From an uncultured Clostridia bacterium (lineage in GTDB: Bacteria; Bacillota; Clostridia; Oscillospirales; Ruminococcaceae), in assembly GCA_947584825.1 (NCBI GenBank), contig CANPWR010000003.1, positions 1 through 32,443 of the forward strand: DNA of 32,443 nt, given 5' to 3'. A model generated the notes under the pieces. It ran no database searches. It was not told the DNA's origin and was given only the letters and a program-made list of their open reading frames with translations. The first letter of the stretch is position 1. Every line of letters starts with the position of its first letter. The position numbers were made by a program, and so were the translations under genes. Shown here piece after piece: positions 17,907 to 27,846 of the stretch.

Positions 17907-18950
17907 CTATATCTCATACTCACGCCTAAGCTGACCGCAGGCTGCGTCAATATCCAAACCGAGTGTTCTGCGCACCGTAGCATTAACACCCAGTTTTATG
18001 AGCATATCACGAAACCTAACAGCAGATTTTCTGTCTGACGTAAACTCACGTTCTTTTATCTTATTTACAGGTATTATATTCACATGGCTTTGCATACCCC
18101 GCAAAAGCCTTGATAGCTGTTCTGCCTGTTCCCTTGAATCATTTACGCCGTCAATAAGCGCATACTCAAAAGATATACGTCTTCCTGTTTTATTTAAGTA
18201 GTATCTGCAGGCAGCTATAAGCTCGTTTATATTATATTTATTATTAACAGGCATTATTTCACTTCTCTTGACATCATTAGTTGCATGAAGAGAAACCGAA
18301 AGAGTAAGCCCGTAATTTTTATCAGCTAACTCGTAAATTTTGGGAACAATTCCGCAGGTTGAAAGAGAAACATGGCGAAGGCTCATATTATTGCCACCCT
18401 TATCGCTCAATATCTCCAGAAACCTTGTGACGTTTTCAAAATTATCAAGAGGCTCTCCTATTCCCATTAAAACAATACTGGAAACTTTTATATCAGAATC
18501 CCTTTCTGTTTCATAAAGCTGAAGAAGTATCTCCGACGGTTCAAGGTTTCTCTTAAAGCCTGCAATGGTAGATGCACAGAACTGACAACCCATTTTACAT
18601 CCCACCTGTGTGGAAACACAAAGACTGTATCCGTGATTGTATTCCATAAGAACTGTTTCAATGTGATTGCCGTCCGAAAGTTCATATAGATATTTTACAG
18701 TATTGTCTATGTTTGACGCAAGTCTTTTTGAAATAATTAGTGATTTTATACAAAAAACATTGGATAATTTATCCCTAAACTGTGCAGATAAATTGCTCAT
18801 TTTGTCGAAATTTCTGACTCGTTTTACATGAAGCCACTGCCAGATTTGTTTTGCTCTGAACTTTTTTTCACCAAGTAGTAAAATTTCTTCTTCAAGTTCT
18901 TCAAAGCTGAGCGATAATATATCAATTTTTTCATTATTTTTTTCTGTCAT
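17907..18950 (-). CDS. rlmN: 23S rRNA (A2503-C2)/tRNA methyltransferase RlmN
   Basis: CVSTQVGCKMGCQFCAST radical SAM motif, MGIGEPLDN, SLHATND, VRRTLGLDIDAACGQLR. Confidence 0.97.
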   Translation of the reverse strand: MTEKNNEKIDILSLSFEELEEEILLLGEKKFRAKQIWQWLHVKRVRNFDKMSNLSAQFRDKLSNVFCIKSLIISKRLASNIDNTVKYLYELSDGNHIETVLMEYNHGYSLCVSTQVGCKMGCQFCASTIAGFKRNLEPSEILLQLYETERDSDIKVSSIVLMGIGEPLDNFENVTRFLEILSDKGGNNMSLRHVSLSTCGIVPKIYELADKNYGLTLSVSLHATNDVKRSEIMPVNNKYNINELIAACRYYLNKTGRRISFEYALIDGVNDSREQAEQLSRLLRGMQSHVNIIPVNKIKEREFTSDRKSAVRFRDMLIKLGVNATVRRTLGLDIDAACGQLRREYEI

Positions 18951-18963
18951 TCTAATTTCTATA

Positions 18964-20280
18964 TTACCTTTTCTTTATTAATTTTGCAATAAAAAATCCG
19001 TCGCTGTTAAACATTTTCGGAGTTACAGTTATCTTGTATTCACCGTCACTGATATTTGAAAATCTGCTTATACTTCCCTTATCAAAATCAGTGTGATTCT
19101 CCAAAAACCAATCAATAATATCATCATTTTCTGCTCTTGACAGAGTACAGGTCGAATAAACCAAGACTCCGCCCTTTTTCAAATATCCTGATGAAACATC
19201 AAGTATCTTTTTCTGTATATCTTTAAGATTATCAAAATCAGTTGGATTTTTATACTTTATCTCCGGCTTGCGTCTAATAACGCCCAATCCTGAACACGGT
19301 ACATCACATAAAACCTTATCCGCTATTCCAATTTTATCAGAATGTAAAGTAGCATCATTAGTCATTGCTTCAATTATATCAATCCCAAGCCTTTTTGCAC
19401 CGCTTTCTATCAACCTAACACGTTGCTCGTGCAAATCACAGGCAATTACCCTACCTTGATTATTCATGATCTCCGAAATAGTAAATGCTTTTCCTCCCGG
19501 AGCTGAACACACATCCAAAACAATCTCATCAGGCTTTGGGTCTAAAACCTCACAGCAAATCTGACTTGATATATCCTGTATATGAAATATTCCTTTGGTG
19601 TATAAATCTAAACTGCTAATTTCACCGACGTTAAACAATTCAACGCAATTATTGACCTCATTTCTGATTTTCACCTCAATACCCGATGCTCTAATGTCGT
19701 TAACAATCTCTTCAGCAGGCTTTTTCAAAACATTAAGTCTAGCTGTAACAGGAGGAGTAACAACAGAGCTTTCAAGCATATCAAGTGCCAAATACTCACC
19801 GTATTCGCCTATCCATTTTTCAATCAACCATTCGGGACAGGAATACTTAACTGATAAATTACTTATTTTATCGTCAAACTTGGGAATTGTCTTGCCGTCT
19901 CTCAAAAATGCTCTGAGTACTCCGTTTACATAACCGCCAAGAGACAGGTTTTTAGATTGTTTTGCAAGCTTAACACTTTCAAAAACAGCCGCTCTGTCAG
20001 GTACAGAATCCATATAAAGAATCTGATAAACAGCCATTCTTAAAATCTGCAAAACATCGCTTGACAATTTCTCAACAGGTCTTTTTGAATACTTATTTAT
20101 AACTGCATCAAGAGTTATTTTTCTTTCAATTACTCCGTAGAACAAATTAGCGGCAAATTTCTTATCCTGCAGTGACAAACCGCTTTTCATCAACGCATTA
20201 TCAAGTAATATATTAGAATAAGATGAATTTTCAAAAAAGTCTTTAAGAAGGTATTTAGTAAATTTTCTAGCGTTTGGCAT
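18964..20280 (-). CDS. rsmB: 16S rRNA (C967-C5) methyltransferase RsmB
   Basis: N-terminal NusB-like domain, LDVCSAPGGKAFTISE, CDVPCSGLGVIRRKPEIK, LVYSTCTL. Confidence 0.96.
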   Translation of the reverse strand: MPNARKFTKYLLKDFFENSSYSNILLDNALMKSGLSLQDKKFAANLFYGVIERKITLDAVINKYSKRPVEKLSSDVLQILRMAVYQILYMDSVPDRAAVFESVKLAKQSKNLSLGGYVNGVLRAFLRDGKTIPKFDDKISNLSVKYSCPEWLIEKWIGEYGEYLALDMLESSVVTPPVTARLNVLKKPAEEIVNDIRASGIEVKIRNEVNNCVELFNVGEISSLDLYTKGIFHIQDISSQICCEVLDPKPDEIVLDVCSAPGGKAFTISEIMNNQGRVIACDLHEQRVRLIESGAKRLGIDIIEAMTNDATLHSDKIGIADKVLCDVPCSGLGVIRRKPEIKYKNPTDFDNLKDIQKKILDVSSGYLKKGGVLVYSTCTLSRAENDDIIDWFLENHTDFDKGSISRFSNISDGEYKITVTPKMFNSDGFFIAKLIKKR

Positions 20281-21008
20281 CAGTTTCTCCTGTTACCGCC
20301 GAACACGATCAGTACTAATCTTAAAAGAGTTGCTATCGACGAAATCAAAGCAGCTACATATGTCAGTGCAGCGGCGGACAATACCTTTCTCGCCATAGGG
20401 ATTTCATCATCATACAAAATCAAATCTGTTTCAAGTGTTTTCAGTGCCCTTGAACTTGCGTTAAACTCAACAGGTAATGTGACAAGCTGAAATACAGTAG
20501 CAACAGCAAAAAGACATATTCCGATAACAGCAATGGTAAATCCTATGTTGTTTCCCTGAGTAACCCTATACATATTTGAAATAATAAGACCAACGATTAT
20601 AAAAAGGATCGCCATTCTTGAACTGAAATTTGTAATAGGAACCATAGCTGTCCTTAACTTTACAGGAGCATACCCTTCAGCGTGCTGAACAGCGTGACCG
20701 CATTCATGAGCCGCAACACCTATCGCCGCTACTGACGTACTGTTATCAACAGCATCAGAAAGCCTTATTGTATTGGATTTCGGATCATAGTGGTCGGTTA
20801 GATTACCTCTTATATGCTCTATCTTAGTATCATAAAGTCCGTTGGCATCTAATATTCGCCTTGCAACGTCTCTGCCTGTCAACCCTCTTGCATTGCTTAC
20901 ATCTGAAAACCTTTTGTATGTTGAATTCACCTTAAACTGTGCATAAAGTGAAAGCAAAAGCGGCGGAATCAAAATTAGCATTGTCCAGTCATAATAATAA
21001 AAAAACAT
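20280..21008 (-). CDS. Zinc metallopeptidase, YugP family
   Basis: VAAHECGHAVQHAEGYAP (HExxH), multiple TMs, DPKSNTIRLSD. Confidence 0.93.
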   Translation of the reverse strand: MFFYYYDWTMLILIPPLLLSLYAQFKVNSTYKRFSDVSNARGLTGRDVARRILDANGLYDTKIEHIRGNLTDHYDPKSNTIRLSDAVDNSTSVAAIGVAAHECGHAVQHAEGYAPVKLRTAMVPITNFSSRMAILFIIVGLIISNMYRVTQGNNIGFTIAVIGICLFAVATVFQLVTLPVEFNASSRALKTLETDLILYDDEIPMARKVLSAAALTYVAALISSIATLLRLVLIVFGGNRRN

Positions 21009-21061
21009 ATTTTCCTCCTTATAATTATATAAATCAGTAATTAATTATCTATCGTAAAGTA

Positions 21062-21997
21062 TCAATTATTAAGCATTGTTCCTCTTGCAATCGGTTTACC
21101 TCTCAAATAGTCCTCAGATTTCATTCTTCTTGAACCCTCTGCCTGTACTTCAATAAATCTAATACTTCCGTCAATACAAGCTACTGTAAAGTTCTTTTCA
21201 TCAACTACCTCGCCCGGCAAGGCATTTGGATTTGTATTAGATACAATTTCCGAGCGGTAAACCTTCAGACGTTTTCCGTTTATTGAAGTCACAGCACACG
21301 GCCAGTCAGATAGTCCGCATATTTTTTTGTGTACCTCCCTCGCAGGACTGTTAAAATCTATCTTAGATAAATCCTTAGAAAGCATCTGCGCATAAGTAGC
21401 CTTTGAATCGTCCTGCTTTTTTGGAATTATCTCGCCCTTTTGAAAGGCGTCGATTGTTTTCAGTAAAAGCTCCGCTCCCATTAAAGACAATCTTTCAAAA
21501 AGCTCGGAAGCCGTTTCGTTTTCACCAATTTCAGTCTTTTCAGACAGAAGAATGTCTCCTGTATCAAGACCTTCATTCATAAGCATAGTTGTTATGCCTG
21601 TTTCCTTCTCCCCGTTTATAACCGCCCACTGAATCGGAGCAGCTCCTCTGTACTTTGGGAGCAAAGAGCCGTGAACATTTACGCATCCAAGCTTCGGAAT
21701 ATCCAGTACCTCTTTAGGAAGGATTTTTCCATATGCTGCTACAACTATTATATCAGGATTTATGTTATTTATTATTTTTAGATATTCGTCTGCGTCTTTT
21801 TTTAGGCTGACTGGCTGATACACAGCTATTCCATTCTGCTCAGCCAAGACCTTTACCGGCGGCGGAGAAAGCTTATGACCTCTACCCTTAGGCTTATCTG
21901 GCTGAGTAAAAACAGCCAAAACAGAATGTTTTGAGTCTATAAGCGCTTTCAAAACAGGAACAGCAAAATCAGGCGTACCCATAAAAATTATATTCAT
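21062..21997 (-). CDS. fmt: Methionyl-tRNA formyltransferase
   Basis: IIFMGTPDFAVPVL, VFTQPDKPKGRG, VNVHGSLLPKYRGAAPIQWAVINGEKETGITTMLMNEGLDTGDIL. Confidence 0.98.
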   Translation of the reverse strand: MNIIFMGTPDFAVPVLKALIDSKHSVLAVFTQPDKPKGRGHKLSPPPVKVLAEQNGIAVYQPVSLKKDADEYLKIINNINPDIIVVAAYGKILPKEVLDIPKLGCVNVHGSLLPKYRGAAPIQWAVINGEKETGITTMLMNEGLDTGDILLSEKTEIGENETASELFERLSLMGAELLLKTIDAFQKGEIIPKKQDDSKATYAQMLSKDLSKIDFNSPAREVHKKICGLSDWPCAVTSINGKRLKVYRSEIVSNTNPNALPGEVVDEKNFTVACIDGSIRFIEVQAEGSRRMKSEDYLRGKPIARGTMLNN

Positions 21998-22464
21998 TTT
22001 GAGCTTTCTTCCTCTACATCAACAAATTCTTCAACTAAGCTTGTAAAAAGCTTACCTTCTAAGTGGTCGCACTCATGCTGAACGCACCTTGCAAAGAGAT
22101 CCTCGACCTCTTTTTCATACCAGTTGCCGTGTCTGTCCTGAGCCTTGAATTTAACTTTCTGAGCCCTTGTAACATAACCCCATTCGCCCGGACAAGAAAG
22201 ACATCCTTCAACTCCGTACTGAGTTCCCGAGGTCTCTATGATCTCAGGATTAATAAGCTCATACAATCCCTCTCCGACATCTATGACAACCGCTCTTCTC
22301 AGTATACCAACCTGCGGTGCTGCAAGTCCTGCTCCGTCAGCTTTTTTTAGTGTTTCAGCCATATCGTCGAGCAAGATCCACAGCTTTTCGTCAAATTTCT
22401 CAACAGGTCTGCAAACCTTGGACAATGCTTCATCTCTCTTATTTAAGATAGTTCTTATCGCCAT
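21994..22464 (-). CDS. def: Peptide deformylase
   Basis: GAGLAAPQVGI, EGCLSCPG, QHECDHLEG. Confidence 0.98.
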   Translation of the reverse strand: MAIRTILNKRDEALSKVCRPVEKFDEKLWILLDDMAETLKKADGAGLAAPQVGILRRAVVIDVGEGLYELINPEIIETSGTQYGVEGCLSCPGEWGYVTRAQKVKFKAQDRHGNWYEKEVEDLFARCVQHECDHLEGKLFTSLVEEFVDVEEESSK

Positions 22465-22502
22465 TATTTATTACCATTATCCTTTCTTTTTTAAAAGGTA
22501 TA

Positions 22503-24986
22503 TTAAAAACCAATATCTCCGTTAATATCGGCATATATTCTTACATTTGAAAATGACTTATGCTTCATAGCCTCTTTGAGTGATATGCTCATAAGCTCTC
22601 TAAAATGCTTTTCATTCTTGCATTTTATTATTATTCGGTATCTGTATCTGTTATTTATTTTCCCTACAGTAAATTGTGAAGGTCCCAAAACTCTCAGGGG
22701 AAATTTATAAGAAAGCATATTTATATTTTTCTTTAAAATATCAATAAATGTATTAGATGCCTTTTGAGCCTGAACATCAATAGGAGAATTTATTCCAACA
22801 ACACATATATCGCAAAAAGGAGGATAAACAAGCGCTTTTCTCAAAGCAATTTCCTGAGCGTAAAACTCTTTGTAATTCTGTTGAGATGCAAGCTCTAAAA
22901 CATAATGCTCAGGCACAAATGTCTGAATAAAAGCAACACCCTGTTTTTTACCTCTTCCCGATCTTCCAACCACCTGTGTCAAAAGTGAAAAGGTTCTCTC
23001 ATAGCTGTTAAAGTTACCCGCAAACAGCGCCTTATCAAGCGACAAAACGCCTACAAGCGTTACATTAGGAAAATCAAGACCCTTAGCTATCATCTGTGTT
23101 CCCAGCATTATATCATATTTTCCCTTGCCGAACGCCTTAAAGTTATTCTCATATGCAAATCTTGAATATGTTGTATCTGCATCCATTCTTAGAACACGAG
23201 CGTCAGGAAACAGTCTTTGAACCTCGTTCTCAACTCTCTGAGTTCCCACACCTGACATTTTAAGATGATTTCCGTGACAGTCAGGACATTCGTTATTATA
23301 TCCCATAGAATATCCGCAGTAATGACACATAAGACGATTGTTCTTTTTATGATATGTCAGCGGAATATTACAATTCGGACACTCAATAGGTTTTTTGCAG
23401 TCCAAGCATGTGGCAGTTGTGTTAAATCCTCTCCTGTTTAAAAGCAAGATACTCTGCTCGTTTCTCTCCAATCGCTCTTCAATACCTCTTATAAGCTCTC
23501 TACTGAAAAGGCTGTCATTTCCGTCTTGCTCTTCAGCTTGCATATCAACGATAACTACTTTCGGAAGTTCAGCATTTGAATATCTTTCATCAAGCTCGAA
23601 AAGGTGATAGCGTCCGATTTTAGCAAAATAATAGCTCTCAAGCGATGGGGTAGCTGATGCCATAACAAGTGTAGAATTATTATATCCGCATCTCTGAATC
23701 GCAATATCCCTTGCATGGTATCTTGGCGTTGAGTCGGATTTATAGGTTTGTTCACCTTCCTCATCCATTATTATCAAGCCTATATTTTTAAGCGGTGCAA
23801 ATACAGCACTTCTTGTTCCTATAACAATTTTTGAACTTCCGCTTTTGATCCTTTTAAACTCATCAACCCTTTGCCCCAAAGACAGACTTGAATGAATTAC
23901 AGCAACAATATCGCCAAAACAGCTTTTGAACTGACCAACCATCTGCGGCGTCAGAGAAATCTCCGGAACAAGCATTATCGCAGTTTTACCTGCTTTAATA
24001 GTATGCTCAATAAGCTTTAAAAAAACAGATGTTTTTCCGCTTCCGGTAACTCCATAAAGCAAAGCTCCCGACGGCTTATTGCTGTCTATAATATCTCTGA
24101 TTCCGTTGTAAACATTTTTCTGACTTCTGGATAAAACAATATCGTCAAGAGACCTTTTAACAACATTTGAAGATTTTACAGGTCTTAAAACCTCATAGTC
24201 ATACTGCGTCAGAACACGTTTTTCAGTCAACCTCTTTATAATTGTCGGGGTAACATTAACAAGATAGCATATCTCTTTTACTGACGCACTTTCACATTCC
24301 TGCAAAAGATTGACCACAATATTCTGCTTTGGAGTTAAGTCAACACAAATCTCACCTGAAAGATATTCAGGTGTAAACTTTACCATCTTTACTGTTTCAT
24401 CGCCGACACGTCTTTTAACGCTGTCGACCTCCTCTAAAACGCCCTTATCTAAAAGAGAATCTATTATTTTCTGCTTGGATCGGCTTTCAGTCTGCTGAGA
24501 AAGAATTTTATCAAATTCTTTTTCTGTTTTTGCCGATAATAAGGCATTTACAAGATTCTGCTCGTCACCTGTCAGAGTAACATCGATCTGAGCATTTACA
24601 AGCCTGTATTTTTTTACAATATTATAACTGAATCCCGTTGGCACTACACATTTGTACGCTTCAAAGAGGGTACAGAATGTATTTTCATGGAGCCAGAAAA
24701 TTATTTTTAACATTTCCTCGGAAATTAAAGGCTCACTGTCAATAACACTGTGCATCAGCTTTAAATCGGGATTATAGCTGTCCCTTTCATAAATTCGTGT
24801 AATAAATCCGATTCTGCGGCGGTTTCCCTTTCCGAAAGGAACTATCACTCTGCAGCCCGGCTTAGCCGCTGAGGAAAATGTACTAGGCACAGCGTAGCTG
24901 TATTCAGTATCAAAACTATATGCCGTACTGCTGACAGCTACCTTTGCAACAAGATATTTTCCCAGCACACCTCTCACCTCATGCAA
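22503..24986 (-). CDS. priA: Primosomal protein N' (PriA helicase)
   Basis: LLYGVTGSGKTSVFL, DEEGEQTYK (DEEH-type box with Gly), Zn-binding Cys cluster CLDCKKPIECPNCNIPLTYH...CHYCG, VVGRSGRG. Confidence 0.96.
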   Translation of the reverse strand: MHEVRGVLGKYLVAKVAVSSTAYSFDTEYSYAVPSTFSSAAKPGCRVIVPFGKGNRRRIGFITRIYERDSYNPDLKLMHSVIDSEPLISEEMLKIIFWLHENTFCTLFEAYKCVVPTGFSYNIVKKYRLVNAQIDVTLTGDEQNLVNALLSAKTEKEFDKILSQQTESRSKQKIIDSLLDKGVLEEVDSVKRRVGDETVKMVKFTPEYLSGEICVDLTPKQNIVVNLLQECESASVKEICYLVNVTPTIIKRLTEKRVLTQYDYEVLRPVKSSNVVKRSLDDIVLSRSQKNVYNGIRDIIDSNKPSGALLYGVTGSGKTSVFLKLIEHTIKAGKTAIMLVPEISLTPQMVGQFKSCFGDIVAVIHSSLSLGQRVDEFKRIKSGSSKIVIGTRSAVFAPLKNIGLIIMDEEGEQTYKSDSTPRYHARDIAIQRCGYNNSTLVMASATPSLESYYFAKIGRYHLFELDERYSNAELPKVVIVDMQAEEQDGNDSLFSRELIRGIEERLERNEQSILLLNRRGFNTTATCLDCKKPIECPNCNIPLTYHKKNNRLMCHYCGYSMGYNNECPDCHGNHLKMSGVGTQRVENEVQRLFPDARVLRMDADTTYSRFAYENNFKAFGKGKYDIMLGTQMIAKGLDFPNVTLVGVLSLDKALFAGNFNSYERTFSLLTQVVGRSGRGKKQGVAFIQTFVPEHYVLELASQQNYKEFYAQEIALRKALVYPPFCDICVVGINSPIDVQAQKASNTFIDILKKNINMLSYKFPLRVLGPSQFTVGKINNRYRYRIIIKCKNEKHFRELMSISLKEAMKHKSFSNVRIYADINGDIGF

Positions 24987-25199
24987 TTAATGATTCAAAC
25001 TCGGATCCTCAATGATTTTGTAATCTCCTCTTGCAAACTCCTCAATTGCAGTATTTACCGGTTTTTCCTCTAAAACTATCTTTTCACTGCAAGCATCGTC
25101 AGAAAGCTGTCTTGCCCTTTTAGCAACAGCTATAACTAGTGAGTAGTAGCTCTCGTTGTTCTTTAAAATCTGTGATATTGCCGGTCTAAGCATTTTCAA
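24987..25199 (-). CDS. rpoZ: RNA polymerase omega subunit
   Basis: [30 protein letters not shown]; placed after gmk. Confidence 0.92.
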   Translation of the reverse strand: MKMLRPAISQILKNNESYYSLVIAVAKRARQLSDDACSEKIVLEEKPVNTAIEEFARGDYKIIEDPSLNH

Positions 25200-25794
25200 G
25201 TACCTCTCCTATCATATTTTTATTATTATCAATAGTAAGCTTTGAAGCCGTAAGTATAGCTTCTAAATCTTTTATAGACACTTCCAACTCGTCATTCATC
25301 ATAACATAATCATAATTATATGACCTTTTTATTTCATCAACCGCTTCGCTTATGCGCTTTTCAATTACATCCGGCTTCTCGGTCCCACGCTTATTCAGAC
25401 GCCTTCTAAGCTCAGGAACAGAAGGCGGCAAAATAAAAATCAAAATAGCTTCGTTCATAGCTTTTTTAACCTGCATAGCACCGATTGTTTCTATTTCAAG
25501 TATAACATCTATACCCTGTTCCAGTTTGTCAATGACCTTTTTCTTTGGCGTTCCATAATAATGACCGCAATACTGCGTGTATTCAAGCATGCCGCCGTTA
25601 TCAATTTCACGCTTAAATTCTTCCTCAGTTATATAATAATAATTTACACCTTCAGTCTCACCGTCTCTGGGACTTCTGGTTGTAGCTGAAACAGAGAAAA
25701 ATAAATTTTTATTATTCTTTAAAACCTCAGAAAGAATAGTTCCTTTTCCGCAGCCTGAAGGTGCAGAAATAACGAAAAGCTTTCCCTTAGTCAT
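25186..25794 (-). CDS. gmk: Guanylate kinase
   Basis: [37 protein letters not shown]. Confidence 0.98.
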   Translation of the reverse strand: MTKGKLFVISAPSGCGKGTILSEVLKNNKNLFFSVSATTRSPRDGETEGVNYYYITEEEFKREIDNGGMLEYTQYCGHYYGTPKKKVIDKLEQGIDVILEIETIGAMQVKKAMNEAILIFILPPSVPELRRRLNKRGTEKPDVIEKRISEAVDEIKRSYNYDYVMMNDELEVSIKDLEAILTASKLTIDNNKNMIGEVLENA

Positions 25795-26044
25795 TATAAT
25801 TTACCTCCGAGTTACTATCGACCCGCCCTGCAACTGTTTCAGGCTGTACTGCAGTCAGGATAACATGGTCGCTGTCCATAATAACCACTGCTCTTGTTTT
25901 TCTTCCATAGGTTGCGTCAATTAGAGTTCCCTTTGACTTCGCATCGCTTATCAGTCTTTTTATCGGTGCAGATTCAGGACTAACAATAGCTATAAGTCTT
26001 GACGCCGAAATCATATTTCCAAAGCCTATATTAATTAACTGCAT
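25787..26044 (-). CDS. remA: RemA family DNA-binding/extracellular matrix regulator (DUF370)
   Basis: [49 protein letters not shown]. Confidence 0.95.
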   Translation of the reverse strand: MQLINIGFGNMISASRLIAIVSPESAPIKRLISDAKSKGTLIDATYGRKTRAVVIMDSDHVILTAVQPETVAGRVDSNSEVNYND

Positions 26045-26066
26045 AAGAATTATCCTCTACTTATTT

Positions 26067-26945
26067 CTATTCAATATTTTGTATCTGTTCTCTGATTTTC
26101 TCTATTTCAGATTTTAAATCGACTACCGTCTTAGTTACCGATAAATCCTGAGCTTTAGAGCCAATGGTATTTACCTCTCTATTCATCTCCTGAACAAGAA
26201 AATCAAGCTTTCTTCCTACAGGTTCGTTGCTGTTTATTAGTTCTCTAAACTGAGAAACATGACTATGTAATCTCACAGTTTCCTCGTCAACAGCTATTTT
26301 ATCAGAGAATATAGCTACTTCTGTTAAAATCCTCTGCTCATCAATATTTTTATCCTCGAGAGTTTCTACAATCTTAGAATACAATCTGTCTTTGTAGTTT
26401 TCACTTATACTAGGCAAAATACTTTCTATCTCATTTGTTTTTTCCTCAATGAAGTTAAGTCTCGAGGAAATATCCTCATACATTTTCCCGCCTTCAATTT
26501 GCCGCATACTTATAAACTTATCCAATGCATTAGTGCAAATCTGACTTACTGCATTCCAGACAACCTCTTCATCGTCCTCAACCTTTTGTATTTTAAAAAT
26601 GTCGGGAAATCTTGTTATACTTGCCAAAGACAAATCATCACTTAATTCAAGCTTCTTATTAGCTTCTCTAAGGGCATTTACATAACCCTGTGCAATATCC
26701 AGATTAACTTCAATTTCTTCCTCTGCACCTTCTGTTTTTGAGATAGAAACTGACACTTCAACCTTACCTCTTGAAACCCTTTTGCTCAATAAAGATTTTA
26801 GCTTTTCATCTAAATAGCTATAGCTTCTGGGAATCCTCGAACTAAACTCAAAGTATCTGTGATTTACCGAACGTATTTCAACCAAAATTTCATAACCGTC
26901 GACAATGCCCTGCTCACGTCCAAAGCCTGTCATGCTTTTTATCAT
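26067..26945 (-). CDS. yicC: YicC/YloC family endoribonuclease
   Basis: MIKSMTGFGRE, EIRSVNHRYFE, KLDFLVQEMNREVNTIGSKA. Confidence 0.96.
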   Translation of the reverse strand: MIKSMTGFGREQGIVDGYEILVEIRSVNHRYFEFSSRIPRSYSYLDEKLKSLLSKRVSRGKVEVSVSISKTEGAEEEIEVNLDIAQGYVNALREANKKLELSDDLSLASITRFPDIFKIQKVEDDEEVVWNAVSQICTNALDKFISMRQIEGGKMYEDISSRLNFIEEKTNEIESILPSISENYKDRLYSKIVETLEDKNIDEQRILTEVAIFSDKIAVDEETVRLHSHVSQFRELINSNEPVGRKLDFLVQEMNREVNTIGSKAQDLSVTKTVVDLKSEIEKIREQIQNIE

Positions 26946-26989
26946 AATAATCCTCCGATAATGCTTTATAAGTAAAAATTTATAAAAAT

Positions 26990-27018
26990 ATTATACCATT
27001 CAATGTATTTATAGGCAA
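26990..27018 (-). promoter_or_regulatory. Candidate promoter for the yicC-remA-gmk-rpoZ-priA... operon (TTGCCT-17 bp-TATAAT)
   Basis: Minus strand TTGCCT (27018-27013), TATAAT (26995-26990). Confidence 0.6.
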
Positions 27019-27072
27019 GCAATTTTAACAATTTATTAACTTTTAAATCCCTAGATATATTGTTTAGTAAAA

Positions 27073-27720
27073 CTAGTCATTCAAAGTTTTAATTATATCC
27101 AAAATACTATCCTTTACAGTTATATACGGATACTTTGAAAAATCATCTTCTGTCGTAGAGCCTGTCAGAACTCCTGCAAAATCTACACCTGCATTTTGTG
27201 CAGTTTCAGCGTCTATGTAGCTGTCACCGATATATAAAGTTTCCCTCTTGGAAACATTTAGACGGTCAAGCATAAGTAATAGTCCCTCTGGAGAAGGCTT
27301 GTGACTTTTTACGTCCTCTCCTCCGACTATTTCGTCTATGGGGTATGACCCTTCCCTTTCAAAGCTCTGCATAATTCTGTACCTGAACTTAGTAGACACT
27401 ATTCCTACCTTTTTCCCTGCCTGCTTTAACACCTGAAGGACTGCAATAACATTAGGGTAAAATTCTGTGTTCTTTACCATATATTCATCAGCTAAACTTA
27501 CATAATACTTATGCATTTCATCAACATTAACAGGCTTTTCACCTATGAGCAAACCTATAGAATCCTTAATTGTGTGACCTATAGTTGCAAATATCTCATC
27601 GTCATTAGGTATTCTATACCCATAATGCTCCAGACACTTTTTATAACAGGTAAATATACCCTTTGTGCTGTCAGCTAATGTCAAATCAAAATCAAAGATA
27701 AATGCATTATAACTTCCCAT
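27073..27720 (-). CDS. HAD-family hydrolase (phosphoglycolate phosphatase-like)
   Basis: FIFDFDLTLADST, GIVSTK, YIGDSYIDAETAQNAG. Start moved from 27789 to 27720, where GGAGGTTTT precedes ATGGGAAG. Confidence 0.93.
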   Translation of the reverse strand: MGSYNAFIFDFDLTLADSTKGIFTCYKKCLEHYGYRIPNDDEIFATIGHTIKDSIGLLIGEKPVNVDEMHKYYVSLADEYMVKNTEFYPNVIAVLQVLKQAGKKVGIVSTKFRYRIMQSFEREGSYPIDEIVGGEDVKSHKPSPEGLLLMLDRLNVSKRETLYIGDSYIDAETAQNAGVDFAGVLTGSTTEDDFSKYPYITVKDSILDIIKTLND

Positions 27721-27818
27721 AAAACCTCCAACTAGATATAAAATGTCTAAATCAAGAGCAAGATGCCAGTGATAAGGTACAATAACCATTAAAATTACCT
27801 TTACACAACAAATAATGC

Positions 27819-27839
27819 GGGCAGCTTTAATAGCTGCCC
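27819..27839 (-). terminator. Stem-loop downstream of glmS
   Basis: GGGCAGCT/AGCTGCCC 8-bp stem, 5-nt loop, moderately T-rich on the minus-strand 3' side. Confidence 0.5.
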
Positions 27840-27846
27840 TACAAAT